Shown: positions 32,770-43,800 of the stretch, in pieces | Layout: each line of letters opens with the position of its first letter | How positions within the stretch are numbered: the stretch's first letter is position 1 | NCBI GenBank assembly: GCA_963932145.1 | Contig: OZ010577.1 | Coordinates: forward strand, 22,419,924-22,483,923 | DNA: 64,000 nt | Reading direction: 5' to 3' | DNA from: Acanthosepion lycidas | Lineage: Eukaryota > Mollusca > Cephalopoda > Sepiida > Sepiidae | Made by a program: the position numbers and the translations under genes | Notes under the pieces: model-generated | Databases searched by the model: none | The model's input: the letters and a program-made list of their open reading frames with translations, nothing else | Told to the model about the DNA's origin: nothing

Positions 32770-32808
<39 letters not shown>
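32630..32808. repeat. Inverted AT-rich repeat beside TA microsatellite
   Basis: CTTTATTAAAAATATGATTT at about 32655 and again at 32699 (direct pair), and the inverted AATCATATTTTTAATAGAGA at 32740. A pure TA run follows (32773-32808). Confidence 0.7.
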
Positions 32809-32811
<3 letters not shown>

Positions 32812-33040
32812 ATGTATGTGTGAAAACTTTCATTTTGGTATGTTTTGCCAATGAGCTAGTCTTATCAGAAAAATAATTTTATTTCACTAGAACAAAATCT
32901 CTATTAGCAAGACAAAATGTGATTCAGGCTAAGTGGCCAAGTCTTGTTTTTTCTCACTATTTATTCTCATGAAATAAAATTTTCTTTCCTGATGATGCCA
33001 ATTTATCAGCAAAACATGACAAAATTCAGGTTTTCAAAAT

Positions 33041-33080
33041 TATATATATATATATATATATAAGTGTGTGTGTGTGTATG
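33041..33080. repeat. TA/TG microsatellite
   Basis: TA run then TG run. Confidence 0.9.
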
Positions 33081-33282
33081 AAGTGAGTGATGAAAAGTTG
33101 TCAGTCCAACTAAATAGGGATTCCATAAGATTCTAAATTTTACATTCATCAGGTTAAAAGTGGAAAGTGGATCAGGCTAAGAACTTTAGCCAAGCATATA
33201 AGTGGACACTGAGGTCAACATCAAGTGACAACAGTGTGTTTCATGTTTCAATGAATTCTTTAGGCCTGATTTATTCACAAAA

Positions 33283-33545
33283 TCAATATTAACCAATTGA
33301 TGTTGGCTAAATTTTCAACATGATAAATATATCATATTAATTTTATAATTAATTATAGTAACAATATTTACAATAACTTATTTGATGGTATGAGAATTTA
33401 TTATACAACTTGAAGGTTTCTTCTTATAAAGAGAAACCAGGTGTAAAGTTATTAACTGATGGAAACACTGTGTTGGAAATTGTGAAATGGTTGAACACAA
33501 ATAAAATAATCAAAAACACAAATGACCGAAATAGACAGCGGCTGC
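33283..33545 (+). repeat. Direct duplication, copy 1
   Basis: About 260 bp aligns with 34250-34505 in the same orientation: CAATATTAACCAATTGATGT, ACAATAACTTATTTGATGGT, AAACCAGGTGTAAAGTTATT and ACACTGTGTTGGAAATTGTG. Identity looks high in blocks with indels, so it predates recent events. The plus frame 33410-33670 over it has no recognised domain, but its first 60 codons are partly conserved between copies. Confidence 0.75.
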
Positions 33546-33729
33546 TTGGTGTTGACTTTAATGAGCACATTATATTTACATACAATCTATCTCTGATATT
33601 GAGCACTTTTATACATAAATACCTTAAAACTATATTTTCTACAATATTTCTCGGACATTCAGGCCAGTAAATATAGTTAATACTGTTTATTATAAACAGA
33701 AAATATATTAAAATAATTGTTGGACTTCG

Positions 33730-33810
33730 TCCATTTCTTAATATGTATGTGTGTGTGTCTATGTGTGTACAGACACACCTACATACATGTGTGTGTGTGT
33801 GTATATACAT
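33730..33810. repeat. TG-rich microsatellite, degenerate
   Basis: TGTGTG runs interrupted by ACAGACACACC. Confidence 0.8.
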
Positions 33811-34249
33811 GTACAACAAGATATTTAACTCCAGCTGTAGAAATCCATACTTTTGCCTCCAAGTCATCATTAAATAAATAAAATCCCCCAAAATCAATTA
33901 TATCATTTTTATTTATATTTTTTTCTATCATTACATTTACCCCCCACCCAACACATGTAAAGATAAAAATATACGCGCACATAGGCATACATTCACAAAC
34001 ATGTGTACAGTACAGTCATACATAATCATACACCTGCACTATTTCACAAATGGAGAAACCAATACTTATCAAAATAATTTAATTCCTATTTAGTACAATG
34101 TCACAAGTTTGTCTTTGCTATCAGTATAACAATGACTGATTTTTTTTCTAAACTATTTTGTAGTTTATGCTAACTTGGCTCTGATACAAATTCATATCTA
34201 AGGTCCTTAAATTCATTCACTTTTTTTAAGTGTAATATGAATTCACAAT

Positions 34250-34505
34250 GACATCAATATTAACCAACTGATGTTGGTCAAATTTTCAGCATGATAAATA
34301 TATGATTAATTTTGTAATTAATTATATTATCATTGTAACAATATGTACAATAACTTATTTGATGGTGTGAAAAGTTATTATACAACATGAAGGGTTATTC
34401 TTGAAAAGAAAAACCAGATGTAAAGTTACTGACTGATGGGGACACTGTGTTGGAAATTGTGAAAAGATTGGAGACAAAACAAAATAATCAAAAACATAAT
34501 TGAAA
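34250..34505 (+). repeat. Direct duplication, copy 2
   Basis: Partner of 33283-33545 at about 970 bp spacing. The region between the copies contains microsatellites and no recognised element, so the source (transposable element pair or local duplication) is unclear. Confidence 0.75.
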
Positions 34506-34509
34506 AGTG

Positions 34510-34980
34510 TTAAAACATGAACAAAATAAAAAAAAAAAAACTGTCTTTAAGCTATTAATGCTCACAGTAAAATCTGGCATCAAGTATAAAATTTAAAGTA
34601 AAATCTGGTACTAATTTTATGGTCTTGTAAACCATTACCCTCTACCAAGGCACCTAGTTTTCATATATTTCTTCCCCCAACTGACATATTTCTCTTTGTA
34701 GTGCGTTAGTTGCTTACATGGCTTTAGCCAATTGTTAGTAATATTGAACTTTTCTTCCCATTTACATTCACATCAGCTTCTTTAAATATGTTCATGCTTG
34801 TCAGCCAACCATTTTTAGTTTATAACTCTTTTAATTTCTGTAAAATCTCTTTTTCTGTATTTATTTCTATGCTCGGCCTACTAAGGGGGTCCTCACACAA
34901 TATAGAAGCAGCTAATAAAGACAGAAAGACAAAATGACAACAGGTCAGCAGCAGTAACAAAAAAGGAAAGTGTTCACAAT
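34510..34980. other. Intergenic DNA, no feature recognised
   Basis: No coding or RNA feature could be supported. Confidence 0.45.
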
Positions 34981-34984
34981 CAAG

Positions 34985-35330
34985 CATGATAAGCAGCAGC
35001 ACTTACCAACAGTCAGGTTAGGTTTAAGGCTCCAAGTTGTCCACACAGAATTCTAACACAGAACAATAATCTCATGGATTAAAGTTTGATTTGTGAACTT
35101 GGTGATGTATAGTAATTATGAGTTCAATCCCTGGGCCAGATAGTGTGTACTTGGACTCAGTGGAAACAATAACTGAACAGTACTAAAATAAGAACGAGAT
35201 GAGATATCCCTAGATATGGGCAGTGGAACAAGAACACTCTAGTAGATTAAATAAAGGTTAGAGTTCAAAATTCACAGTAGGTTGCCTAAATCAACATACT
35301 CCTGATGAAGGCCAGGATTTATGCCTACAT
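34985..35330 (+). mobile_element. SINE E copy
   Basis: The head includes TCATGGATTAAAGTTTGATT and a B-box-like TGAGTTCAATCCCTGGGCC (about 35119-35137). The body has AGAACGAGATGAGATATCCC and GTGGAACAAGAACACTC; the tail has CTCCTGATGAAGGCCAGGA. The final GAAACGTT...ATGAGGAC segment is absent, so it is 3'-truncated or diverged. Confidence 0.7.
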
Positions 35331-35339
35331 ACAAAACAC

Positions 35340-36225
35340 ATGAAATAAGCATATATTAAAATTATCTTCAACATGTTCATTTTATGCTAATTATTTAATG
35401 GACCTGTTAAATGATTTATAACCAGTATCTACAAATTATGTGACCAATCATTAGATTTCTTTATTAGATGACTTGCATGTGTTTTGAACATTCTCCAACC
35501 CTTCAATAAAATTTCACTTTTATATTTCTTCAAACAGAATAAAAACATATGCAGAGAATTGTCAAATCTGTATATATCAACTTTCTCATAAATATCAAAC
35601 ATTTAAACTTAAAGAAATACTAAAAGCTCAATATTGAATTTTTGAAATGTTGTGAAATATCATTGCAATAAAAAAATGAACTTATAAATTTGAAAAATTT
35701 CTTTACGTATAGTTAATAAAAAGAATTCAAAGAAAGTAATGTAAAGATAAAAGGATCACTTTAGTAAGAACTGAATTTGAAAAAAGAAATAGAGAAAAGC
35801 AGATGTCAGGGCAAATTAAATAGTTTGGCATTTCATTTTGCCAATTTTTTCTTGTTTTTATTTTTGGAGATTTCTTATGAATTTCAAAAGAATGAAATCT
35901 CTTCAACTTCTTTTTTTCTTTATGCACTTGTCTTTGATTATTTTTCATCAAAATACCAACTTAATTCTTTGATGAATCTTTTTGTAGACAGAAACAAGAT
36001 GAAATTGTATCAGCAGTTGAATTGGAAAAGGAGGAAAAGTTAAACTGCTGTTTACACAAACACATCAATATATATATGATAAAAGAATACATTTAAACAA
36101 TTTCCAGTGAAAAAATGCAATAGACAGAAATACATTGATATATGATATAAATAAAAAGACAAACATGCATAAAAATATGTAAAAGTGTAGATGCAAACTC
36201 ACAAATATACAGAGATACATGTATT
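35340..36225. other. AT-rich intergenic DNA, no feature recognised
   Basis: No coding or RNA feature could be supported. The frames at 35727-35951 and 35777-36043 are lysine/phenylalanine-rich chance frames. Confidence 0.45.
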
Positions 36226-36233
36226 ATGACGGT

Positions 36234-36380
36234 TAGAAAGTAATTATGTTTGACCAGAAAGAATGTAACAAAAGCCAATGTAAATTAAATTTATTTAAAT
36301 ATTAGGGTATTCAGAAACTAATTATGTTTGAACAGAAAGGATTTAAAAAAAAAAAAAAAAAAACCAATATAATCACTTTC
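36234..36380. repeat. Duplicated mariner terminus
   Basis: AGAAAGTAATTATGTTTGAC with GAAAGAATGTAACAAAAGCC (36234-36280) is repeated as AGAAACTAATTATGTTTGAA with GAAAGGATTT, an A-run and ACCAAT (36312-36372). The outer copy begins with an ATTAGGGTATTC end. It is the 3' terminus of the minus-strand mariner, tandemly duplicated. Confidence 0.6.
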
Positions 36381-36604
36381 ATTTTCAATGGTTGTAGCCT
36401 AACAGGAAGACAAATTTTTGATTCAATGTTGAAAGAAATTTGGGTTTTTCACTCCCACAAAATTTTGGAAGACTGTTTTCATAATCTTTGTTGTTGATGA
36501 AAGTTCTGCACCCACCCCCGCCCTGCACCATGAAATGTTCTTGATGGAAAAAAGGAAAATCTATAGGGGCTAAATCCAATGAATATGGAGATGTGAAAAG
36601 GTAT

Positions 36605-36775
36605 AAATTCATCTCTTCTCTCCTTTGCTATGGATTAAATAGTAGAACTTGTATAGACAAGAATCATTCACTCGCAAAAAAAGAATTATTCTTACAATCC
36701 AAAATCTGTTTTAGCTTTAGATAACCCGCAAAAGGGTTGATAATCTGTAAAAGACAAATCAATCAATCTCATCCT
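36605..36775 (-). repeat. Repeat F copy 3 and SINE G scrap inside mariner
   Basis: 36655-36775 is the inverted copy of repeat F (AACCCGCAAAAGGGTTGATA matches the complement of 470-500). 36605-36655 shares ATTCATCTCTTCT and GGATTAAATAGTAGAAC with SINE G at 1405-1450. Both interrupt the transposase between its second and third catalytic motifs. Confidence 0.55.
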
Positions 36776-36844
36776 TGTTAATGTATCCTTGCATTGTCAT
36801 GGTGGAGAATAGCACCTTTTCTTTTTATCAAAACAAGACACTTG

Positions 36845-37340
36845 CTATTTACATTAATTATATTCAGATTACTTTCCTCATCTTGTTGCTATCATATTTC
36901 ATTTGCTGTGTCCTCTGGCCTTTCTCAGGTGTATATCAATATGGGTAACCTACAGGGAATTCTGAAATGAACCCTTTATTTAATCTATGGGGATAGATTT
37001 TTCTTATCCTATTGTCCATGTCTAGGGATATCTCATCTAGTTCTTATTTTTATTTAGTAGAGTTCAGTTTTTGCTTGCATGTTTCCACTGATTACACAAT
37101 CACTGTGTCACCAAATTCACAAACCAACACTTTATTCCACGAGTCTATTGTCCCATAGGACAATTTGCTGTAGTGAATATGAAGCTTTAAACCTAACCTG
37201 CCTGTTGATAGAGTTGCAGTTGCTGCTGCTGTCTGTCTTGGCAGGCAGTGTTGGTCTAAGTCTGGTCGGTCAGTGTGTACTTGCACTCAGTGGAAAACAG
37301 GCAAATATAAATAATGTAACTCCTCATCCCAGAAATTCAG
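36845..37340 (-). mobile_element. SINE E copy inside mariner transposase
   Basis: On the minus strand the tail CCTGAGAAAGGCCAGAGG and the body AGAACTAGATGAGATATCCC (about 37024-37043) are clear. The 5' part (37085-37265) includes GTCACCAAATTCACAAACCA, the complement of the family head, and a CTG-rich block. The mariner frame resumes on both sides. Confidence 0.7.
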
Positions 37341-37799
37341 ACAGAAAAGACACTTGTTATGCAATGTTTCATTCACTCGATCAAGCCGCTGAAAATAAAG
37401 ATCTGCAGCGATGGTCCTTCCATGTTCCAGTACCTCATAATGGACAACACCTTTTCATATTCTACCATACACAAAGCAAGAACTTCTATGGATGGTATCC
37501 TGGTTTTGGGATTGGCACAGGTTTCTCATTTTGTAATAAATAATGTCTTTTTGTCATCTATTGGCATGCAAAACCTATTTTTCATCACCTGTAACAATGC
37601 AATGCAAAAATGAAAAGTTGCCATAATTGGTTAAAAGACTGCTGCAGATGGTGTAACATTGTCGTTGGTTCTCAAGCAAAAGCTCATTGGGAAATCAAAT
37701 TTTCTTTTTGCAAGTTTTCCCAATTAAACACTGGAATGCAATATACTGACAGATGGAAGATTGTTGCGATATGAGCATATGTTTTCACATTACTAAGCA

Positions 37800-38800
37800 T
37801 ATGGTGGCAGAACAAAAAAGAAACAATGAAAATTCAAAGCAATAAACAATTGTATTAACATAAAATATAATAAATGATAAATCAGGGTGGATGTCTCTCA
37901 TATGAAAAAAAAAATGTTGAGTTGTAAAGGCATCTGGTGAGGTGCAAGGAAGGAGAGGGAGGATAAATTGTGACTTACTGGGGTAACAGTGTTGGAAAGC
38001 TGGTTGAGGCTGATGTCTTTGAAGATAGGAGGTCACTTTTTGACGAGCATATGTCCTTTTTTGAGTTTCAATTTGGCTCCAGTTTTCATTTTGTTTCTTT
38101 AGGCAGGAGTACGTATTATTGGGTGGACATTCTGGATTGTATTGATTTTCTTTTGAGTGTGTCAGTAAATGGAAGATATGTGTGGATCCTTGTGCAGCTG
38201 ACAGATTTTTAGTTGAGTTTGAGTTGTTTGGAGCATTCACATCCAGCTAATGGTGAAATTAGTGTAGCATGAATCAGAAGATGATCTGATTTTTGAAAGA
38301 ATGCAGTTTCCTACAATTCAACCTTTATTCTGCCCTTATTGCTTGATTCATAATTAGTCATGATGAAATACAGAATTGCACTCTAATATATATGAGAGTG
38401 AACCATTAAGCCTGCAATCTAATAAAGTTAAAGGGTGTTTCATTAAGATAGATCAAAGTTAGCAGTAAATAAATCAGTGTTATTGGTGAAAATTTATTAA
38501 GTTCTCTATTGGATCATGTTATTTAAGTCATGTCAATTATGTGTGAGAAATAATATCGCCCAAATGTTCATCAAATCTGAAAGAAAAAAAATCATTAGAT
38601 GCTTAAACTTACTTCACATTTAAAATTGTTCCAAGTTATTGGAATACCCTTTATAAGATTAATTTTGATCCATAATTTTCACTGTATAATGTTTAATCTC
38701 TGTGGTTAATATTCACCAACAAATTATGTGTATTGACAAGGAAGGAGGTTATATTGAAAAATGTTTGTTGTCTAACATGTATTTTTACATCATCATACAA
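37800..38800. other. Intergenic DNA, no feature recognised
   Basis: It contains a T-rich region and several open frames (for example 37785-38240 minus, 151 codons) without any motif that I can assign. A short block near 37910-37960 (GAGTTGTAAAGGCATCTGGT) was not matched elsewhere in the window. Confidence 0.4.
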
Positions 38801-38801
38801 C

Positions 38802-38807
<6 letters not shown>

Positions 38808-38852
<45 letters not shown>

Positions 38853-38870
38853 TTATTTATTTTTTTTTTC
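38808..38870. repeat. TA then TTTA microsatellite
   Basis: TA run of about 40 bp followed by TTTA repeats and a T-run. Confidence 0.95.
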
Positions 38871-39203
38871 TATGTAATAAAATATTCCTTAGAAAAAAAA
38901 GATCTCATTTAGAAAAGCCTGGCAGGAATAAGATCATTATTATTTGCCAGGTACATTCAATAAATCATGAAAATTCAGAATTTCTTATGCCATAAACAAA
39001 AATGTACTTTGAAAAAGGAAAATATGAAATTTCATATAATAAACATATAAACATCGTGGAAAGAGAAGAATCTTCATATTTGAAGTAAACTATTTTCTTT
39101 TAGTAACCTATAATTGTGAAACTTTTTAATATCGCTCACAAAAAATTTCATTATGGTTAAAAAAAAAAAATCAGTTGTTACTCAGAATTATTAGTTTTCA
39201 AGA

Positions 39204-39435
39204 ATGTGCAGGTGGTGCTATGGTTATTGGTTTGGAATGTAGAGTTATGCAAACTGAGTTCAAATCCTGGCTTAGTCATTTTCATTCTCATTTGCACCAA
39301 TGCCTTTGAAAAAATTTATGGAGAAGACAATGGAAGAACACAAATGTCTTTCCTATGAGGGCAATGCAATAACCATCTGTGGGGAGAATCATGATTCCTG
39401 GCATCCTGAAGGGACATAGAAAAAAAAAAAAAGTC
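39204..39435 (+). mobile_element. SINE G copy with poly(A) tail
   Basis: Head GGTGGTGCTATGGTTATTGG (A-box region) and ACTGAGTTCAAATCCTGG (B box at 39256-39269). The body has AATGCCTTTGAAAAA and GGAGAAGACAATGGAAG. The tail GGCATCCTGAAGGGACAT is followed by an A-run (39420-39433), so the 3' end is intact. Confidence 0.75.
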
Positions 39436-39439
39436 ACTT

Positions 39440-40010
39440 CAAAGAATAAGAGAAAAGATGAATTTGGACCATTTCAAAGATGATCTCACACATTGCACCA
39501 AATGTTTTCTGCTGTATAAAACTGAATACAACAATTACAAAAAAGTACCAAATCTCAGATGGAACTCTTATACCTGATCTATTGCTAAAAATGCAGGAGA
39601 AATGGTTGGTTTATTGTTCCACTTTGGTAAGCTTCTGATTTCCCCCTTCTATACTATTCTATACTTTACAAGAGCCAGATTAGACCAAAAATGGAGTATT
39701 ACTCCCATATCTTGGCTGAAGTTATTCAATACTGTTTTTGATTTTTTTTTATTATTATTATACAGTGGACTTATGATTCAGCCATGTTTGTATGTTAAAT
39801 AAATTTGTCATGCAAATCTTTCAGGTTTGTTACTTGGGGTGGGGAGTGATTTTTATTGCTTCAGAAATCCCCCAACATTTCAGTTCTTTATTTTTTTTTG
39901 TTTTGATTTTTACTTCAGTTATTTGCAGACTGAATATATTTGTAATTTTTACAAGTTTTAAGCTAACTCAAATTCAGTCTTTAAGCTCTTTATTCAAGAC
40001 TTGCCTGTCT
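39440..40010. other. Intergenic DNA, no feature recognised
   Basis: T-rich DNA; no feature could be supported. Confidence 0.4.
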
Positions 40011-40014
40011 TGAC

Positions 40015-40480
40015 AGAGTTAAAAAGTGTTTATGCAGTCTTGTGGGTGATGAATTATTTTTCATCCAACCTTTCCCACAAATGAAATGTTGCAAGCCTCT
40101 CAACTACTCTATCACTATTTCCATGCCATGTGTTTTAACTACATTCCTTAGTCACACCAACGCTGAGCTTTACAACCGGAACCCATGTACAAAAGTGTGA
40201 ATCAGCCTCACTCACTTTGTATTTAATTTGTATCAAATAGGTTCCACTTGGACAACTTTTTCACAAGAACTGCTGCATTTTGGAACAGACTTCCAGCAGT
40301 ATGTTTTCCCAATTGCTACAATTATAACCTCTTCAAGTCTAGGACTAATCATTATCTGCCCTGTATAAATTCAAAAACTGCTTTTCCTACCTCCTGTTCT
40401 TACACTCATGTAACAGCATCATTCAGTCACCCTCTACTTTTGAGTTTAATAAAAAAAAATACACTTAAATGAAGTTATAG
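40015..40480 (+). pseudogene. LINE C 3' fragment
   Basis: It aligns with 22435-22830 and 19205-19340. The plus frame 40248-40472 retains the C-terminal motif: DNFFTRTAAFWNRLPAVCFP (residues 2-21), then YNLFKSRTNHYL (about 27-38). This end segment is shared by all LINE A/C copies here and is usual in CR1/Jockey-type ORFs; the RT domain is missing by 5' truncation. Confidence 0.7.
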
Positions 40481-40589
40481 TTGTACTGATAATCTAGAAA
40501 AAAATTATTAAAAAACATAATAATAAAATTTTAAATCAACACTTAAATCAAAGTAACTATAGTAATTCCAAAACAGAAATCAATAATGA

Positions 40590-41020
40590 TAAAAATTCTC
40601 TAATTGTAGAAATCCTAAAAATTGTCCATTACAAAATAGGTGTCTTACTGAATCAATTGTTTACCAATGTACCATTTCATCTACTGAAAACCTGACTGTT
40701 AAGAAATTTTATATTGGTAGTACAAAAAATCGCTTTAAACAGAAGTGATATCAGCACATATCTTCTTTTTAAAAACAATGCTTCATGTAACTGAACATCC
40801 CTTTCTAAATATTTTTGGCATTTAAAAGAAATTAATAAAACCCCTACTGTAAAATGAAAAATTTTAAAAAAAAGTACAATTTGTAAATCCTTAAATGGCC
40901 CATGTCCCCTGTGTTTACATGAAAAGTTGCATATTATAAAGTTTCCTAAAAATAAAGTTCTCCTAAATCAGAGAAATGAATTAACAGTAATTTGTAGGCA
41001 TTGTATAATGTTTAAAATAT
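40590..41020 (+). pseudogene. Isolated GIY-YIG endonuclease fragment (Penelope-type)
   Basis: Across two frames the plus strand reads: CLTESIVYQCTISS, then KKFYIGSTKNRFKQK, a TGA, YQHISSF, a frameshift, then LSKYFWHLKEINKTP, an IxKSLNGPCPLCLHEK segment and LNQRNELTVICRH. VYQC plus FYIGST with the following R fits the GIY-YIG fold; the C-P-x-C-L-xEK and RNEL...CRH ends are the usual finish of such domains in Penelope/Neptune-type ORFs. No RT lies upstream (a LINE C fragment is there instead), so it is a 5'-truncated insertion. Confidence 0.7.
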
Positions 41021-41024
41021 AGTT

Positions 41025-42490
41025 AAAAGAATTTTTCATAAAGAATCTATGCATTACAATTACATATCCATTATTTTATTAATATATAATGGCCCACATA
41101 ATATTTACTTAATTCTTTGATTCTTCAAATTTAATATTGCCTTGTTTTATTGTTCATTCAATATAATAAGTATTGATTTTTAGGAAACTCACAGCCTCTT
41201 TAAGAAGGTTCTGAAGTATAAAAAAAATTTTTTTTTAAATCTTGAAATTCTGTAAAAATAACTGTTTGTTAAATATAACTCTATGTCTACTTCACCATAT
41301 CTAAACTTTATATTTGCAACAGTATGTCTGCTGTGGATGTGTCTAAAGTGTCAATTTATCTAGACATGAATTAATAAACCACCTACCTCCACCTTCTAGC
41401 CTTATTTTTAATTTTTCTATTTTAATTTTGAACTGTCTTTTAATTGGTTAATCAAGACATGCCCACAAGTATGTTTTTTAATTTTTAAATTAGGTTTTCC
41501 CCTTTCCTTTAAAAAGGAAAGGGGAAAACCTAATTTAAAAATTCAAATGAGGTAACGAATTGTTTTCTGGTTTCCCAAATAAATCATTTTCATTATAAGT
41601 TATCCACCATTGCTTGATGGGGGACAATTTTAAAGTTCCAAAACATAAAGGTTTTTGTGTAATGATGTAAAATATTATAATAAAAATATTATATATGTTG
41701 TATTTAGAGTATAAATATTAAAAATTTCCAGATGACTCAAGTTTTTCCATTAGGCGCCTGAGGCAATGTAAGTTAGAATTGTTTATTTCCTCCAAATCTT
41801 GTGCATTGCACTAGATATTAGAACTGTTTGGAATTTATATAACAATAGCTCCATATACTACCACAGAGACATGTATATTACTAGAATACATTCATCTATA
41901 TGGGTAGGTAGTGGATTCTTTTCAGGTTCTGCACCCTTATACATGGTCATACCTGGCTGGAAGTTACTTATGGGTATGCTAGCATTTTGCCATAATCTTA
42001 ATTTGATAACACACTCCAGGCTTCAAACAAAATAAGAGCCAGCTTTTCCAATTTTACCCATATTTGTTTATTTTTGTGTTTTTATTGTATGGTGCATTCA
42101 ACTGTATAGCACTTCTTTTCTGTTTCATTTTTTTGTTCTATTTTGTGTGAATGTTAGTTTTGGTGAAAAAACCATTGTTCTTTCATTCTCTTGCATAATC
42201 ATTGTTTCATTGCTGCTGATGGGAAAATGGGATTTACTTGATTATGGTAGGTGAATGGCTGGAGGAAATAGGTATGTAAAGTGGTTCTCATTTGGTTTCC
42301 TGAATAGTTAGTATGTTCCATTTTGCAAGTTGAAAGTTAAGTTGGTTTTCATGTTAGTTTTAAATCTTATTTCTTTGAGAATGTTTATAATTTCTTTTCT
42401 GGTTTCATGATTTCTTGTCTGTTCCAATTTCTTCAGATTATTAGACCATTGTTTCTATACAGGCTTGTGTCTTTTTGTTAATATTTTCAT
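41025..42490. other. Intergenic DNA with a perfect palindrome
   Basis: Apart from the palindrome at 41480-41543 this AT-rich stretch has no feature I can support. The frame 41799-42035 is unassigned. Confidence 0.4.
41480..41543. repeat. Perfect palindrome, 31 bp arms, 2 nt loop
   Basis: Arms 41480-41510 and 41513-41543 are exact reverse complements around AA. The core is TTTTCCCCTTTCCTTT / AAAGGAAAGGGGAAAA, a polypyrimidine-polypurine mirror-like tract. Confidence 0.95.
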
Positions 42491-42499
42491 ATAGTGCAT

Positions 42500-43330
42500 A
42501 GCACATACAGGGTGTGATGGATTGTCATCTAAATTACACAAAAATGAAAATAACATTTTGACATCATATTTTAACATATATATATTTACAAAAATTACAC
42601 AAAGTTATCCTTTGAATACTAAAGAGTAAATTCAATAAAATTGCCATTAGCTTCAACCAGATAGCTTTGAAATCTCTTTTGGACAGTCACCTTGTTTAAG
42701 TTGGTGAATGCTGCCATAATCTTTGTTTTCAGTTCATATTTGGTATTACAAAGAGTTTTGTTGGTTTCTTGCTCAACTGTGTCCCACACTTAATAATCAA
42801 GAGGGTTGCAAGTCTGTGGAGTTAGGTGGCCATATGTAAGGCATGATGTGGTCACAGAAATTGTCTGACAGCCATAACTGAGTTCTGCTTGAGTGGCATA
42901 CTACAGATTCCTGTTGCCAGATAGAGTCTTCCAAGGCAACATTATCTCCTCAAGGCACTTGATATAGGCCTATGTGTTGAATCTGAGGCCCTCACTAACA
43001 AATTTGGAACCTCTTTTCTTATCAGAACAATCAGAGTAAATTTTCTGAGCTGCTGTAACTACATAATCACCATCAGAATCATCTGACTCTTTCTGAATCC
43101 TCTACACTTTGCACAGATTGACACCCAAACAATCTGGAGATGTTTGTATTGGAGCTTCCAGTGCAAATGACAAGTAGTACATCATACCATTTCCAAATTT
43201 CTAGTTGAGTAAATTGCATCATGGTGCGCTTTTTCTCACAGATGGTGCCCATCTGACCCTACTATACTGTGCAGTCAACAAAATTCAAAAACAATGAAAT
43301 GATATATATAAAATGGCAACAATTTACCTA
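42500..43330 (-). pseudogene. Tc1/mariner-type DDE transposase remnant
   Basis: Minus-strand pieces in order: a KFVSEGLRFNT segment then AYIKCLEEIMLPW (about 42940-43020), and a CNPLDYxVWDTVEQETN segment (about 42760-42800) followed by LNKVTVQKRFQSYLVEANGNFIE (written here only as landmarks; 42630-42710). NPLDY holds the third catalytic position of this transposase group. The first two catalytic motifs are eroded and stops interrupt the frame. A CAGGGTGTGATGG end near 42507 may be the terminal repeat. Confidence 0.6.
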
Positions 43331-43380
43331 TCATACTCTGTGTATTATGTATGTATGTTAGTAATATGTTAGCAAAAGTT

Positions 43381-43402
43381 ATTATATATATATATATATA
43401 TT
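43381..43402. repeat. TA microsatellite
   Basis: Short TA run. Confidence 0.85.
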
Positions 43403-43574
43403 TGAAGAAAATAAATGTAATTTTATTTTTTCAAAATGTATTCGTTGGCGATATACAAACACAATCAAGACATATAATAATCTCCAAGAAATCACAGGGT
43501 GGTTTTCAACTGTGAAGAATTCTTAAAAGCCTTGTTTTATTGTCCAATGCTGTGTAGACAGAGGTTGTTTTGAC

Positions 43575-43800
43575 TTTTGGTGTGTAGTAGTCACTTCTAA
43601 ATTTGCATGATGGTCACTTGATTGTTGTTCTTGCAGGGAGACAGGCAAAATTTGACCTTCAATCAAGCGTAATGAATGTATAAAATGTTCCTTTTGCTTG
43701 CATAGGCTTGGCTGGTAGAATTTGATATACAAAAGCCTCGAGGACTCTAAGATGGTATACTGAGCAAGCACTATGCAGAATAGAAAAGAATGATATAAGG
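43575..43800 (-). repeat. Inverted 3' fragment of Penelope-like element 1
   Basis: This segment is the reverse complement of 45090-45310, the GIY-YIG end of the adjacent plus-strand element (for example CATTCTTTTCTATTCTGCAT versus CATTCTTTTCTGTTCTACAT). Both copies stop at the same sequence CTACTACACAC (43578 and 45307). It abuts the start of the plus-strand element, giving a head-to-head partial dimer. Confidence 0.85.

Larger units (their letters stand above)
36385..37800 (-). pseudogene. mariner transposase, split by SINE insertions
   Basis: Minus-strand transposase pieces in order: CSSLLTNYG then an IVTGDEK motif with the first catalytic aspartate (about 37570-37640); a YEVLEHGRTI-like segment (about 37400-37440); an ILHHDNARIH motif with the second aspartate (about 36780-36815); and SPYSLDLAPIDFPFF with the third (about 36540-36600). 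The catalytic series D,D,D of mariner is all legible, but the gene is cut by a SINE E (about 36845-37340), repeat F (36655-36775) and a SINE G scrap (36605-36655), plus stops. Confidence 0.8.

Noticed and set aside
37079-37543. Plus frame of 154 codons
   Set aside because: It lies antisense to mariner and SINE E sequence; no domain of its own.
37785-38240. Minus frame of 151 codons
   Set aside because: No motif, composition like surrounding AT-rich DNA, and no second copy to show constraint.
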